From: Arenibacter aquaticus
Lineage (GTDB): Bacteria > Bacteroidota > Bacteroidia > Flavobacteriales > Flavobacteriaceae
NCBI RefSeq assembly: GCF_003957295.1
Contig: NZ_RQPJ01000014.1
Location: 314,169 to 378,168 of the forward strand
DNA length: 64,000 bases
Direction: 5' to 3'
In this document: in pieces, positions 1-9,726 of the stretch
Numbering within the stretch: position 1 is the first letter of the stretch
How the letters are laid out: each line of letters opens with the position of its first letter
Made by a program: the position numbers and the translations under genes
Notes under the pieces: generated by a model
Told to the model about the DNA's origin: nothing
The model's input: the letters and a program-made list of their open reading frames with translations, nothing else
Databases searched by the model: none

Positions 1-608
1 AAAAGCTTCGTCTTTTGGTAACCAAATCGCTGCGGCAAGGTTTTAAGTTCCGGATCGTCATATTTCAAATCCCGTATTTCAAATGGGAGCATTAAAACAA
101 GAACCACCAAAAATCGCTGTACGGTCTCTACCATTACATCCCAATCTATATTTTTCTTGGCCGACACCACGGGCAACAGCACCGTAGCACCTGCCCAGAC
201 CAAGGCCACTATAAAAATTTTTAGGCCTCCCAAACTCCTGAGGTTTTTGGTATTTGGGAGCAACGGAACAGCATACAAACTACTTAAAACGCCCAAAACG
301 AAAATACCCATTAGAGTATAAAGTGGCAAAAAATACGCATGGTACAACACGCCCAGCCCCGCTAAAAAACTAAACAGTTGTATGTGCTTATGGTAGCTGT
401 TGGCCACGAGTATATATTTTTTGGCCTCTACTCCGTATTTTACAAAATTATAGCAGGCAATTGTACCAAAAAATGCCAAATAGGAAAAATGGCTCTCCCT
501 GTCTAGTTCAAAATATATGCAACTAATTTCAATTAATGCAAAAACCGAAAAGGCTACATGTACACTGGCATCCAAATAAAAATGAAAAATATATTTTAAC
601 CAGTTCAT
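1..608 (-). CDS. UbiA-like prenyltransferase family membrane protein, 3' part cut off by the window edge
   Basis: An open frame of about 202 codons starts at an ATG (complement of 606-608) and runs off the left edge, so the C-terminus is missing. The translation begins MNWLKYIFHFYLDASVHVAF and is very hydrophobic, with several probable membrane segments. Near the cut end it has EIRDLKYDDPELKTLPQRFG, which resembles the second Asp-rich motif of UbiA-type prenyltransferases (D-x-x-D followed by TLP and a Gly). The first canonical Asp motif is not obvious, so it may be a divergent relative rather than an active enzyme. It is divergent from gcvP, with 138 bases between the two starts. The family call is by motif only, and the substrate is unknown. 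Confidence 0.72.
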   Translation of the reverse strand, partial: MNWLKYIFHFYLDASVHVAFSVFALIEISCIYFELDRESHFSYLAFFGTIACYNFVKYGVEAKKYILVANSYHKHIQLFSFLAGLGVLYHAYFLPLYTLMGIFVLGVLSSLYAVPLLPNTKNLRSLGGLKIFIVALVWAGATVLLPVVSAKKNIDWDVMVETVQRFLVVLVLMLPFEIRDLKYDDPELKTLPQRFGYQKTKL

Positions 609-706
609 AAGCCAAAAATAGCCAAAGTGTTCATAACCCACGCATTTCGTTAAAAACTTTAAAAAGAGATCCTGGCAAAAGCAGCATAACAAAGATAAAT
701 AATGAG

Positions 707-714
707 TATTTTTG
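707..714 (+). promoter_or_regulatory. candidate -7 box of the gcvP promoter
   Basis: TATTTTTG matches the Bacteroidota -7 consensus TAnnTTTG and lies 32 bases before the gcvP start codon. No convincing TTG at -33 is seen. Confidence 0.4.
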
Positions 715-746
715 CTCACCTTAATAAAGAAAAATTTGCTTGAATT

Positions 747-3596
747 ATGAGGACAGACATGTTTGCCTTACGGCATATAGGGATTAACGAAGATAATCTT
801 CCCGAGATGTTAAGTGAAATTAATGTTAATTCCCTGGACCAGTTAATTACAGAAACCATTCCCGATGACATTCGCCTTGCCAATCCTTTGGCTTTGGATC
901 CTGCGATGAGCGAACACGAATATTTGTCGCATATTCAAGATTTATCGGAGCAAAATAAAGTTTTCAAATCCTATATTGGCTTGGGATACCACGAGAGTAT
1001 TACCCCGTCCGTAATTAAAAGGAATATTTTGGAAAATGCCGGCTGGTATACGGCTTATACTCCATATCAGGCAGAAATTGCCCAAGGTAGATTGGAGGCC
1101 TTGTTAAATTTTCAGACCGTTGTTTCCGAACTTACAGGAATGGAATTGGCCAATGCCTCACTTTTAGACGAAAGTACGGCTGCGGCGGAAGCAATGGCCA
1201 TGCTCTTTGACGTTCGCAGTAGGGATCAAAAGAAAAAACAGGTCAACAGATTCTTTGTCTCGGAAGAAATATTGCCTCAGACCCTTGCCCTTTTGGAAAC
1301 AAGATCTGAACCACTGGGAATAGAACTGTCCGTTGGCAACCATGAGAATTTTTCTTACGGTGAAGAATATTTTGGAGCACTTTTACAATATCCTGGAAAG
1401 TATGGACAGGTTCATGATTTTGGTCCTTTTGTTGCAAAGGCGATAGAAAAGAACATTAAGGTAGCTGTTGCGGCAGATATTTTAAGCCTTGCCATTTTAA
1501 CCCCTCCGGGGGAATTTGGTGCCGATGTAGTAGTGGGCACCACACAGCGCTTCGGCATTCCTATGGGATATGGCGGGCCACATGCCGCCTTTTTTGCTAC
1601 CAAGGCCGAATATAAACGTAGTATCCCAGGCAGAATAATTGGAATCACCAAGGACACAGCCGGGAAGCCTGCTCTTCGTATGGCCCTACAAACCAGGGAA
1701 CAACATATTAAACGGGACAAGGCCACCTCCAATATTTGCACTGCACAAGTTCTATTGGCCGTAATGGCGGGTATGTATGCCGTGTACCACGGTCCGAAAG
1801 GATTAAAATATATTGCCAATAAGGTACACAAGTCGGCCATAACCCTAACGGATGCCTTGGAAAAACTAGGCCTTTACCAAGTAAACACATCCTATTTTGA
1901 CACCATTACCATAAAGGCAGAGACATCCAAAATAAAACCTATTGCAGAAAAACAAGGGGTGAACTTCCTTTATGTAGATGCCGAAACGGTTTCTATAGCA
2001 TTGAACGAGGCCACATCCTTAAAAGACCTTCAACAAATAGTGAATATTTTTGCAGAAGCCTTAGGACAAGATGCCGTTACCTTTGAAAAAACCGTATCAA
2101 AAACGGTTCTAGACAGTCAGTTGAGGCGCAACTCGGAATTCCTTGAAAACACTGTCTTCAACTCCTACCATTCCGAAACGGAATTGATGCGCTATATCAA
2201 AAAATTGGAACGTAAGGATCTAGCTTTAAACCACTCTATGATTTCCTTGGGGTCTTGCACCATGAAATTGAACGCAGCTTCCGAAATGCTCCCTTTGAGC
2301 ATGGCGAGATGGGGAAATATACATCCTTTTGTTCCCGTTGAGCAGGCACAGGGATATCAAACTATTCTAAAGGATTTGGAAAAGGACCTTAGTATTATAA
2401 CAGGATTTGCTGCGACCTCCCTGCAACCCAATTCCGGTGCACAAGGAGAATTTGCCGGTCTTATGGTAATTAGGGCCTATCACGAATCCAGAGGTGAGGG
2501 GCACAGAAATATATGTCTTATCCCAGCCTCTGCCCATGGCACCAATCCTGCCTCCGCTGTTATGGCCGGTATGAAGGTAGTGGTTACCAAAACCGATGAT
2601 TACGGAAACATTGATGTAAACGATTTGGCTGAAAAAGCGGCCTTACACAAGGACAATCTATCCGCTTTAATGGTCACCTATCCTTCTACTCATGGCGTAT
2701 TTGAATCTTCCATCAAGGAGATAACAAAATTAATACATGATAATGGCGGACAGGTCTATATGGATGGGGCCAACATGAATGCACAAGTAGGATTAACCAA
2801 CCCTGCCACTATTGGGGCCGATGTGTGCCACTTAAACCTGCACAAGACCTTTGCAATCCCTCACGGTGGCGGCGGCCCAGGAGTAGGTCCTATTTGCGTT
2901 GCTGAGCAATTGGTTCCATTTTTACCAGGGAATCCCGTTATAGAAACAGGCGGGGACAATGCCATATCGGCCATTTCTGCCGCCCCTTGGGGAAGCTCAT
3001 TGGTATGCCTAATCTCGTATGGTTATATAAAAATGCTGGGAGAAAGCGGACTAACCAATTCCACCAAAACAGCAATCTTAAATGCCAATTACATAAAAAG
3101 CAGGCTCAGCGGAAAATTCAACGTGCTCTATACAGGTGAAAGAGGAAGAGCAGCACACGAAATGATAATTGACTGTAGACCATTTAAAGCCAATGGAATT
3201 GAGGTTGGCGATATTGCCAAAAGGTTGATGGACTACGGTTTTCATGCCCCAACAGTTTCATTCCCTGTTGCTGGCACTTTAATGATAGAACCTACTGAGA
3301 GTGAGAGTTTGGCCGAATTGGATCGTTTTTGCAATGCCATGTTATCTATTCGAGAGGAAATTGATGATGCCTCTTTAGCAGACAACAACAACCCCTTAAA
3401 AAATGCTCCCCATACATTGGAAATGATCACTAGCGATCAATGGGAGTTTCCTTACAGTAGACAAAAGGCAGCCTTTCCGCTTCCCTATATACTGGACAAT
3501 AAATTTTGGCCAAGTGTAAGAAGGGTAGACGATACTTATGGAGACCGTAATTTAGTATGTACATGCGCACCTATTGAGGCGTATGCCGAAGCCTAA
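747..3596 (+). CDS. gcvP: glycine dehydrogenase (decarboxylating), glycine cleavage P-protein
   Basis: This is the pyridoxal-phosphate subunit of the glycine cleavage system. It decarboxylates glycine and passes the aminomethyl group to the lipoyl arm of the H-protein, in the cytoplasm. At 949 residues it is the single-chain form with both halves fused, the usual length. The C-terminal half has the cofactor motif NLHKTFAIPHGGGGPG, with the Schiff-base lysine at about K700, and the Gly-rich stretch typical of the family. The N-terminus (FALRHIG) matches the common start of P-proteins, supporting the first ATG. The H- and T-protein genes are not in the window. A strong terminator follows directly, so it is probably a single-gene transcript. 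Confidence 0.97.
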   Translation: MRTDMFALRHIGINEDNLPEMLSEINVNSLDQLITETIPDDIRLANPLALDPAMSEHEYLSHIQDLSEQNKVFKSYIGLGYHESITPSVIKRNILENAGWYTAYTPYQAEIAQGRLEALLNFQTVVSELTGMELANASLLDESTAAAEAMAMLFDVRSRDQKKKQVNRFFVSEEILPQTLALLETRSEPLGIELSVGNHENFSYGEEYFGALLQYPGKYGQVHDFGPFVAKAIEKNIKVAVAADILSLAILTPPGEFGADVVVGTTQRFGIPMGYGGPHAAFFATKAEYKRSIPGRIIGITKDTAGKPALRMALQTREQHIKRDKATSNICTAQVLLAVMAGMYAVYHGPKGLKYIANKVHKSAITLTDALEKLGLYQVNTSYFDTITIKAETSKIKPIAEKQGVNFLYVDAETVSIALNEATSLKDLQQIVNIFAEALGQDAVTFEKTVSKTVLDSQLRRNSEFLENTVFNSYHSETELMRYIKKLERKDLALNHSMISLGSCTMKLNAASEMLPLSMARWGNIHPFVPVEQAQGYQTILKDLEKDLSIITGFAATSLQPNSGAQGEFAGLMVIRAYHESRGEGHRNICLIPASAHGTNPASAVMAGMKVVVTKTDDYGNIDVNDLAEKAALHKDNLSALMVTYPSTHGVFESSIKEITKLIHDNGGQVYMDGANMNAQVGLTNPATIGADVCHLNLHKTFAIPHGGGGPGVGPICVAEQLVPFLPGNPVIETGGDNAISAISAAPWGSSLVCLISYGYIKMLGESGLTNSTKTAILNANYIKSRLSGKFNVLYTGERGRAAHEMIIDCRPFKANGIEVGDIAKRLMDYGFHAPTVSFPVAGTLMIEPTESESLAELDRFCNAMLSIREEIDDASLADNNNPLKNAPHTLEMITSDQWEFPYSRQKAAFPLPYILDNKFWPSVRRVDDTYGDRNLVCTCAPIEAYAEA

Positions 3597-3621
3597 ACAC
3601 CCCCATAAAACAAGCCTTTAC

Positions 3622-3653
3622 AGCCTTTCAATATAAATTGAAAGGCTTTTTTT
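3622..3653 (+). terminator. intrinsic terminator after gcvP
   Basis: An 11-bp perfect stem (AGCCTTTCAAT with its complement) around the 4-base loop ATAA is followed by a run of seven T, 25 bases after the gcvP stop. Confidence 0.9.
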
Positions 3654-3764
3654 ATACTTCTTATTACAAAGAAACCTAGCCTTGGACATCATATGAATTT
3701 AAATAGCAGCACCATTGACCTAGCCATTTACCTTATATTTATACTATTAAACTATAATCAAATT

Positions 3765-4823
3765 ATGAGCATTGGAATTACCGGCACCGGTTCTTACATA
3801 CCCTCTTTGGTGACCAAGAATTCAGACTTTGAAGAACATGACTTTTTGAACACGGATGGTACTGCTTTTAAGCAAGGGAACGACATCATTATCCATAAAT
3901 TTAAAAGCATAACTGGAATAAGCGAAAGGCGGTATGCAAAAAATGAACTAAACACTTCACAATTAGCATTCTTTGCGTCGGAAAAGGCCATATCGGATGC
4001 AAAAATCAACAAAGAAGAAATAGACTATATTATTGTTGCCCACAATTTTGGTGATGTCACCTATGGCAAATGCCAAGGGGACACCCTACCTAGTTTGGCC
4101 ACTAGAGTAAAACAACAATTACAAATAAAAAATCCAAAATGTGTTGCTTATGACCTCCTTTTTGGATGCCCAGGATGGATAGAGGGGGTAATACAGGCCA
4201 ATGCCTTTATAAAGAGCGGCATTGCCAAAAAATGCCTAGTAATAGGTGCAGAAACACTCTCCAGGGTAGTGGATCCACATGACAGGGACTCCATGATCTA
4301 TTCCGATGGGGCCGGGGCCACCATCATAGAGGCCAAGGAAGGCACGGGAGAGATATTGGCCCACAACAGTGCAACCTACGCCAATGAGGAAGCCTTTTTT
4401 CTGTTTTTTGGGGAATCCTATTCCAATACCACGGAGGATGATAGACGCTACATAAAAATGCATGGACGAAAAATTTATGAATTTGCCGTTACCCATGTGC
4501 CACAAGCAATGAAGGACTGTTTATCACAAAGCGGTGTACCCATAAACGAGGTAAAAAAAATATTTATACATCAGGCCAATGAAAAAATGGATGAGGCCAT
4601 CGTAAAACGTTTTTACAAATTATATGACATGGATATGCCAGACGGTATAATGCCAATGAGTATTGAAAAATTGGGAAATAGCTCTGTAGCTACCATCCCC
4701 ACCTTATTGGATATAGTGAGAAATGGAAAAATGGAAAATCAATCCATCGCAAAGGGAGATGTTGTCCTGTTTGCAAGTGTTGGAGCAGGCATGAATATTA
4801 ACGCTATAGTCTATAGGGTGTAA
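3765..4823 (+). CDS. 3-oxoacyl-ACP synthase III family protein (FabH-like)
   Basis: A thiolase-fold condensing enzyme of the KAS III type. It has the catalytic triad: Cys135 in FGCPGW, His269 in IHQAN and Asn305 in LGNSS. The frame is open upstream to 3693, but MSIGITGTGSYIPS is the normal N-terminus of the family, so the ATG at 3765 is chosen, giving 352 residues. Two genes follow on the same strand, a methyltransferase and a family 2 glycosyltransferase, which suggests a small lipid or acyl-modification module. It could be the housekeeping FabH, but the divergent sequence around the Cys (GCPGW) argues for a specialised paralogue. The acyl substrate cannot be told from sequence. Confidence 0.85.
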   Translation: MSIGITGTGSYIPSLVTKNSDFEEHDFLNTDGTAFKQGNDIIIHKFKSITGISERRYAKNELNTSQLAFFASEKAISDAKINKEEIDYIIVAHNFGDVTYGKCQGDTLPSLATRVKQQLQIKNPKCVAYDLLFGCPGWIEGVIQANAFIKSGIAKKCLVIGAETLSRVVDPHDRDSMIYSDGAGATIIEAKEGTGEILAHNSATYANEEAFFLFFGESYSNTTEDDRRYIKMHGRKIYEFAVTHVPQAMKDCLSQSGVPINEVKKIFIHQANEKMDEAIVKRFYKLYDMDMPDGIMPMSIEKLGNSSVATIPTLLDIVRNGKMENQSIAKGDVVLFASVGAGMNINAIVYRV

Positions 4824-4938
4824 CAGCTATAAGGATTCAACATCATTTAAAAATAGTATTTTTACGGACGGTACGTTTGCTGCTAACCTTATGTAGCAGC
4901 TCCGTTACAAATTTAAATAACATAGCATATAACGCCCG

Positions 4939-5499
4939 ATGTACGAAAGAACATTTCCAAACAAACGTTTTAAACATACCCTAGACTTTCTACAGAAGCA
5001 CGTTCCCAAAGACCAATCCATATTGGATCTTGGTGTTAAAAATCCATTTTCCAATATTATGATGGATAACGGATATAAGGTAACAAATACCAAAGGCGAG
5101 GACTTGGATCTGGATTTCTCCTCTGTCATTAATACTGATGCGGATGTAGTCACCGCTTTTGAAATTTTTGAACATTTAATTGCCCCTTTCAACATCTTAA
5201 GCCATATAAAATCTGATAAACTGGTAGCCAGTATCCCCTTAAGATTATGGTTTTCCCCTGCCTATAAAAGTAAGACGGATGCATGGGACAGACACTTTCA
5301 CGAGTTTGAAGACTGGCAATTTGATTGGCTGCTGGAAAAGGCTGGTTGGGAAATCAAAGATAGGGCCAAATGGACCAATCCCGTAAAAAAAATAGGGATC
5401 AGACCCCTATTAAGGAGTGTCACCCCCAGATATTACATCGTATACGCAGAAAGAGCCCACAAGCCACAAACTAATCCCACCGAGTCCCAAGGCAATTAA
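4939..5499 (+). CDS. small class I SAM-dependent methyltransferase-like protein
   Basis: A 186-residue soluble protein. The N-terminal part has SILDLGVKNPFSNIM, which fits motif I of the Rossmann-like methyltransferase fold, although the usual GxGxG is degenerate. VVTAFEIFEHL resembles the following EVLEH motif of type 11/12 methyltransferases. The C-terminal half has the HFHEFEDWQFDWLLEKAGW pattern also common in those families. It lies 5 bases before the glycosyltransferase gene and 115 after the condensing enzyme, so the three are probably co-transcribed. The acceptor molecule is unknown. The weak SAM-binding Gly motif leaves some doubt about catalysis. Confidence 0.72.
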   Translation: MYERTFPNKRFKHTLDFLQKHVPKDQSILDLGVKNPFSNIMMDNGYKVTNTKGEDLDLDFSSVINTDADVVTAFEIFEHLIAPFNILSHIKSDKLVASIPLRLWFSPAYKSKTDAWDRHFHEFEDWQFDWLLEKAGWEIKDRAKWTNPVKKIGIRPLLRSVTPRYYIVYAERAHKPQTNPTESQGN

Positions 5500-5504
5500 T
5501 TTAT

Positions 5505-6359
5505 ATGCGATATTACGTTATTATCCCGGCGCATAACGAAGAGAAATATTTATCGGACACCCTTACTTCGGTGACCAATCAAACCTTGACTCCCAAACAG
5601 GTAATTGTGGTCAATGATAATTCTACGGACGATACGGAAAACATCATAGATAAATTTATTGCTGCCTACCCCTTTATAAAAAAGATAAATACCTCCTCCT
5701 CCACGATCCATATGCCCGGAAGCAAGGTCATCAATGCCTTTAACAAAGGGCTGGAACAATTGGACGATGAATACGACTTCCTGGTTAAATTGGATGCCGA
5801 TATTATTTTACCCTCGGACTATTTTGAAAGAATAGCACAAAAATTTAAATCGGACCCAGATATAGGTATTGCCGGCGGGTTTGCCTACGAACTGGACGCG
5901 CTAGGCCAATGGGAGTTAAATCACCCTATGGACAAAAACCATGTAAGGGGTGCTTTTAAGGCATACAGCAAAAGTTGTTTCCAAGCTATTGGCGGGCTAA
6001 GAAATGCAATGGGTTGGGACACGGTAGACGAACTATTGGCCCAATTTCACGGATTTAAGATTATTACAGATAGTGAACTTCAGCTAAAACACTTAAGACC
6101 ATTGGGGCAGGCCTACAATAAAAAAGCTAAATTTTTACAAGGCAAGGCCATGTACAGTATGCGCTACGGATTTTGGATAAGCCTCATAGCTTCAATAAAA
6201 ATGGCTTTAAAACAAAAAAGACCCTGGGCATTTGTAGATAACCTAAATGGCTACTTACGTGCCAAGAGGGATAAATCCAGTTTTTTGGTAAGCCCTGAAG
6301 AGGGGCAGTTTATACGCCAATTGAGATGGAAAAATATAAAAGCCAAACTATTGCGTTAA
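5505..6359 (+). CDS. glycosyltransferase family 2 protein
   Basis: This 284-residue protein begins MRYYVIIPAHNEEKYL, the standard GT-A start of family 2. VVNDNSTDDT (nucleotide-binding) and KLDADIILP follow, the latter holding the DxD-type metal site. No transmembrane segment is evident, so it probably works at the cytoplasmic face of the inner membrane. It is the last gene of the trio with the KAS III-like enzyme and the methyltransferase, and its stop converges on the phosphatase gene 43 bases away. Sugar donor and acceptor are unknown. Transfer to a lipid product of the neighbouring enzymes is an inference from context. Confidence 0.87.
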   Translation: MRYYVIIPAHNEEKYLSDTLTSVTNQTLTPKQVIVVNDNSTDDTENIIDKFIAAYPFIKKINTSSSTIHMPGSKVINAFNKGLEQLDDEYDFLVKLDADIILPSDYFERIAQKFKSDPDIGIAGGFAYELDALGQWELNHPMDKNHVRGAFKAYSKSCFQAIGGLRNAMGWDTVDELLAQFHGFKIITDSELQLKHLRPLGQAYNKKAKFLQGKAMYSMRYGFWISLIASIKMALKQKRPWAFVDNLNGYLRAKRDKSSFLVSPEEGQFIRQLRWKNIKAKLLR

Positions 6360-6402
6360 AATAGCTTGGCCTTTTTCTTTTTTACATAAGGATATACACC
6401 TA

Positions 6403-8106
6403 CTACTCTATAACCTCGGAAATAGGCTCTCCTGTGGTTCCGGACGGAGCGTTCATCCCTAATAAAGCAGCTATGGTTGGGGCAATATCAGGAATTTCGG
6501 TTCTTTTTACGGTACTCCCTTTCTTTATACCCTTTCCATAAAACAACAAGGGAGCGTGCGTATCATAATTCCATGGAGAACCGTGTGTAGAGCCAGTCTT
6601 CCCATATTTTCCACTTCCCGGATCAAAGACCAACAACACCTCTCCAGAACGCTTCTGATTGTAGCCGTTCTGAATCATTGCCGGTATACCTCCCACATAT
6701 TGATTTTTCCACATCTGATCTGCAGTAAATACCTTGTACAAACCGTCATACTGTATCAACTCCAAGGCAATATCTTCTTCTACTTCACCCAAATCCAAAT
6801 CTAGGTTCTTCACCACCTTATAATCCAAAAACAATTGATTCCCGGATACCTTTTTTACTATATCAGTGGTACCATAGGTGTAATTTAAATATTGTGTTAA
6901 TCTATCATTCAGGTAATTTCCGTCAACAACGCCCCCAGGAAGTTTTTGGTCCCTTAAAAATGCCGGAACATTGATCGCAGCGTGATCGGCTGTAAGAAAC
7001 ACCGTATACTCTCCTGCTCCAACCTTATCATCCAATGTATCCAAGAGTCTTTTTATATCCTGATCCAAACGAAGGTAAGTATCCTGCACCTCTTTTGAAT
7101 TGACTCCCCATTTATGTCCCACATAATCGGTACTGGAAAAGCTAACAGCGAGAAAATCTGTAATAGCATCTGCCCCCAGCCCCTCGTTTTCTACTGCCGA
7201 CAAAGCAAAATCGGTAGTTAGACTATTTCCAAAAGGGGTAGACTTAAGTATGCTATATTTCCCGTTGCCATCCCATAAAGCTTCCAAATCGTGTGGAAAA
7301 CCAGAGGTTGACTGCCCTTTAAACAACCCTTCGTAAAGATTATTATCCGAGCCGCTCTCTACATATGTATTAATGTCCTTTAGAGTATTCCAGGTTTTTT
7401 TGTATTCATCTACACTACGTGCCTCATTAAACTGAGCTACCCAGGCAGGCAATTTATCCATATAATAAGTACTACTTATCCATTTACCATTGTCGCCACC
7501 GTCAAACCAATAGGCTGCATTTGCCGTATGCCCACCAGGTAATACCGCACCTCTATCTTTTATAGAAATAGCGATGACCTTTCCGTGCATTTGAGTGTGC
7601 AAGCGCAGTTGATCGGTTATGGTAGTGGTCTCCAACCTATGTGGGGACATTTTACCTGCATTGGAGGTAGTGCCAACAGTACTATAGGAATCATCCCCAG
7701 CACAATACACCATCTCATCTGCATATTTATCATACCAGTCATTGCCAATAATACCGTGATTGGACGGAGTGGTACCGGTGTAGACCGAAGCGTGACCTGC
7801 AGCGGTAACCGTAGGGGCGTAATTAAAATGATTGTTCTTGCAATTAAATCCGTCATTGACCAATCTTTTAAACCCACCTTCGCCATACTGGTCCCAAAAA
7901 CGGGTCAAATAGTCGTAACGCATCTGATCTACCACTATTCCAACTACCAACTTGGGGGTAGTAGCAATGTCTGGGGCCGTGACAACCTCAGATATTTTAG
8001 GCCTGTTTTCTTTATTTCTTTTGGATTTTCTTTGGGCATTTACAATAAAGCTATTGGATCCTACCAAAATTAGAAATAGCCACAACAGAACACTCTTATT
8101 TTTCAT
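6403..8106 (-). CDS. pafA: PafA-type alkaline phosphatase (secreted phosphomonoesterase)
   Basis: An alkaline-phosphatase-superfamily enzyme of 567 residues with a cleavable signal peptide (MKNKSVLLWLFLILVGSNSF, then IVNAQ), so periplasmic or exported. The metal and catalytic residues line up with Elizabethkingia PafA: Asp60 in VVDQMRYD, the Thr nucleophile at about T101 in TVTAAGHASVYTG, Asn122 in GIIGNDW, and K183/R185 in SIKDRG, the K-x-R pair that marks phosphate monoesterases rather than diesterases. The C-terminus has the conserved THGSPWNYDTHAPLL. It releases phosphate from organic phosphates and is common in marine Bacteroidota. It is divergent from mlaE and probably has its own promoter. 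Confidence 0.9.
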   Translation of the reverse strand: MKNKSVLLWLFLILVGSNSFIVNAQRKSKRNKENRPKISEVVTAPDIATTPKLVVGIVVDQMRYDYLTRFWDQYGEGGFKRLVNDGFNCKNNHFNYAPTVTAAGHASVYTGTTPSNHGIIGNDWYDKYADEMVYCAGDDSYSTVGTTSNAGKMSPHRLETTTITDQLRLHTQMHGKVIAISIKDRGAVLPGGHTANAAYWFDGGDNGKWISSTYYMDKLPAWVAQFNEARSVDEYKKTWNTLKDINTYVESGSDNNLYEGLFKGQSTSGFPHDLEALWDGNGKYSILKSTPFGNSLTTDFALSAVENEGLGADAITDFLAVSFSSTDYVGHKWGVNSKEVQDTYLRLDQDIKRLLDTLDDKVGAGEYTVFLTADHAAINVPAFLRDQKLPGGVVDGNYLNDRLTQYLNYTYGTTDIVKKVSGNQLFLDYKVVKNLDLDLGEVEEDIALELIQYDGLYKVFTADQMWKNQYVGGIPAMIQNGYNQKRSGEVLLVFDPGSGKYGKTGSTHGSPWNYDTHAPLLFYGKGIKKGSTVKRTEIPDIAPTIAALLGMNAPSGTTGEPISEVIE

Positions 8107-8125
8107 TATAATAGATTTAAAATCA

Positions 8126-8133
8126 CAAAAATA
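8126..8133 (-). promoter_or_regulatory. candidate -7 box of the pafA promoter
   Basis: Read on the minus strand this is TATTTTTG, matching TAnnTTTG, 20 bases before the start codon. No clear -33 element is present. Confidence 0.42.
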
Positions 8134-8221
8134 TAGAATTTCACCCTTAAAATTTTAATTGCAAGTTAAATGATTCTTAATATTGTTATTTTTACCATCC
8201 ATTGCAATTTTACACACTTGA

Positions 8222-8959
8222 ATGAATTATTTAGCATCTATAGGTAGTTACTTCATTATGATCATGGAGGTTTTTAAAAAACCTACAAAATGGTCGGTTA
8301 TGAAGACTTTAATCCTTAAAGAAATAGACGAACTGGTATATAATTCTATGGGGATTATCATATTTATTTCGTTTTTTATTGGAGGAGTGGTTTCCATACA
8401 GACGGCATTGAATATCACCAACCCACTAATACCCAGAAACCTTATTGGTTTTGCAACCAGGCAATCGGTCATTCTGGAATTTGCTCCTACCTTTACCTCT
8501 ATAATCATGGCCGGAAAAGTTGGATCCTATATTACCTCGAGCATAGGTACCATGAGGGTTACAGAGCAAATTGATGCCTTGGAAATTATGGGTGTGAATT
8601 CATTAAACTATTTGGTCTTTCCTAAAATAATAGCCATGCTTTTGTATCCTTTTGTAATCGCCATAGCCATGTACGTTGGTATATTTGGCGGATGGACAGC
8701 GGGAGTATTTGGAGGGTTTAGTTCCAGTGCGGATTTTGTGGAGGGCCTACAATTGGATTTTATTCCTTTTCATGTTACCTATTCCTTTATAAAGGCCATG
8801 GTCTTTGCCCTTATTATTGCCACCATCCCCTCTTTTCACGGATATTACATGAAGGGTGGAGCCTTGGAGGTAGGAAAAGCCAGTACCACCTCTTTTGTTT
8901 GGACCAGTGTGGTAATAATTATTGTCAACTATGTGCTAACACAATTACTATTGGGCTAA
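8222..8959 (+). CDS. MlaE-family ABC transporter permease
   Basis: This 245-residue polytopic membrane protein has the features of the MlaE/Ttg2B permease family: an N-terminal amphipathic stretch, GGVVSIQTAL, the ESILEFAP-like SVILEFAPTFTSIIMAGKVG segment, and RVTEQIDALEIMGVN, the conserved coupling region with the ATPase. It is expected to move phospholipids or other lipids between the inner and outer membranes. The stop codon overlaps the ATPase start by one base (TAATG), so the two are translationally coupled. No MCE-domain substrate-binding gene follows here. In Bacteroidota it is often adjacent, so it may lie elsewhere. Confidence 0.92.
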   Translation: MNYLASIGSYFIMIMEVFKKPTKWSVMKTLILKEIDELVYNSMGIIIFISFFIGGVVSIQTALNITNPLIPRNLIGFATRQSVILEFAPTFTSIIMAGKVGSYITSSIGTMRVTEQIDALEIMGVNSLNYLVFPKIIAMLLYPFVIAIAMYVGIFGGWTAGVFGGFSSSADFVEGLQLDFIPFHVTYSFIKAMVFALIIATIPSFHGYYMKGGALEVGKASTTSFVWTSVVIIIVNYVLTQLLLG

Positions 8960-9726
8960 TGATAGAAGTAAACGATATACATAAATCTTTTGGTGACACC
9001 CATATTTTAAAAGGGGTCAGTACCAAGTTTGAAAAGGGGAAGACCAATTTGATCATTGGCCAGAGTGGTTCTGGAAAAACAGTTTTTTTAAAATGCCTCT
9101 TGGGTCTTTTTAGCCCGGAACAAGGCAAGATCAAATATGATGGCAAAGACTATTCTAAACTTTCTGCAAGCGAGCAAAGAAACTTAAGACAGGAAATGGG
9201 TATGGTCTTCCAGGGCAGCGCTCTGTTTGATTCCATGACCGTAGAAGGCAACGTTATGTTTCCGCTCACCATGTTTACAAAACAGTCCAAATCCGAGATG
9301 CAAGACCGTGTAGATTTTGTTCTCAAGCGGGTAAACTTAGTGGATGCCCATCACAAATATCCTTCCGAAATTTCGGGCGGAATGCAGAAAAGGGTTGCCA
9401 TTGCAAGAGCGATAGTTATGAAACCAAAATACCTGTTCTGTGACGAGCCCAATTCTGGGTTGGATCCTAAAACGGCCATATTGATAGACAATCTTATTCA
9501 TGAAATTACCCAGGAATATGATATCACAACCGTAATCAACACCCACGATATGAACTCGGTTATGGAAATAGGCGAAAAAATAATCTTCCTTAAAAACGGT
9601 CACAAAGAATGGGAAGGCAGCAACAAGGAAATTTTTAAGACCGATAATGAAGCGGTAACCGACTTTGTATATTCTTCGGAATTATTTAAAAAAGTACGAC
9701 AGATGTATATAGAGGAAAGAAATTAA
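8959..9726 (+). CDS. MlaF-like ABC transporter ATP-binding protein
   Basis: A 255-residue ATPase partner of the preceding permease. It has Walker A GQSGSGKT (34-41), the Q-loop in VFQGSALFD, the signature SGGMQKR, Walker B YLFCDEPNSGLDP, and the H-loop in INTHDMNSV. An upstream in-frame ATG exists inside the permease gene, but MIEVNDIHKSFG is the normal family start and gives the one-base TAATG overlap, so it is preferred. The 3' end overlaps that of the convergent DUF389 gene by four bases (TTAA), each gene using part of the same palindrome as its stop. Confidence 0.93.
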   Translation: MIEVNDIHKSFGDTHILKGVSTKFEKGKTNLIIGQSGSGKTVFLKCLLGLFSPEQGKIKYDGKDYSKLSASEQRNLRQEMGMVFQGSALFDSMTVEGNVMFPLTMFTKQSKSEMQDRVDFVLKRVNLVDAHHKYPSEISGGMQKRVAIARAIVMKPKYLFCDEPNSGLDPKTAILIDNLIHEITQEYDITTVINTHDMNSVMEIGEKIIFLKNGHKEWEGSNKEIFKTDNEAVTDFVYSSELFKKVRQMYIEERN

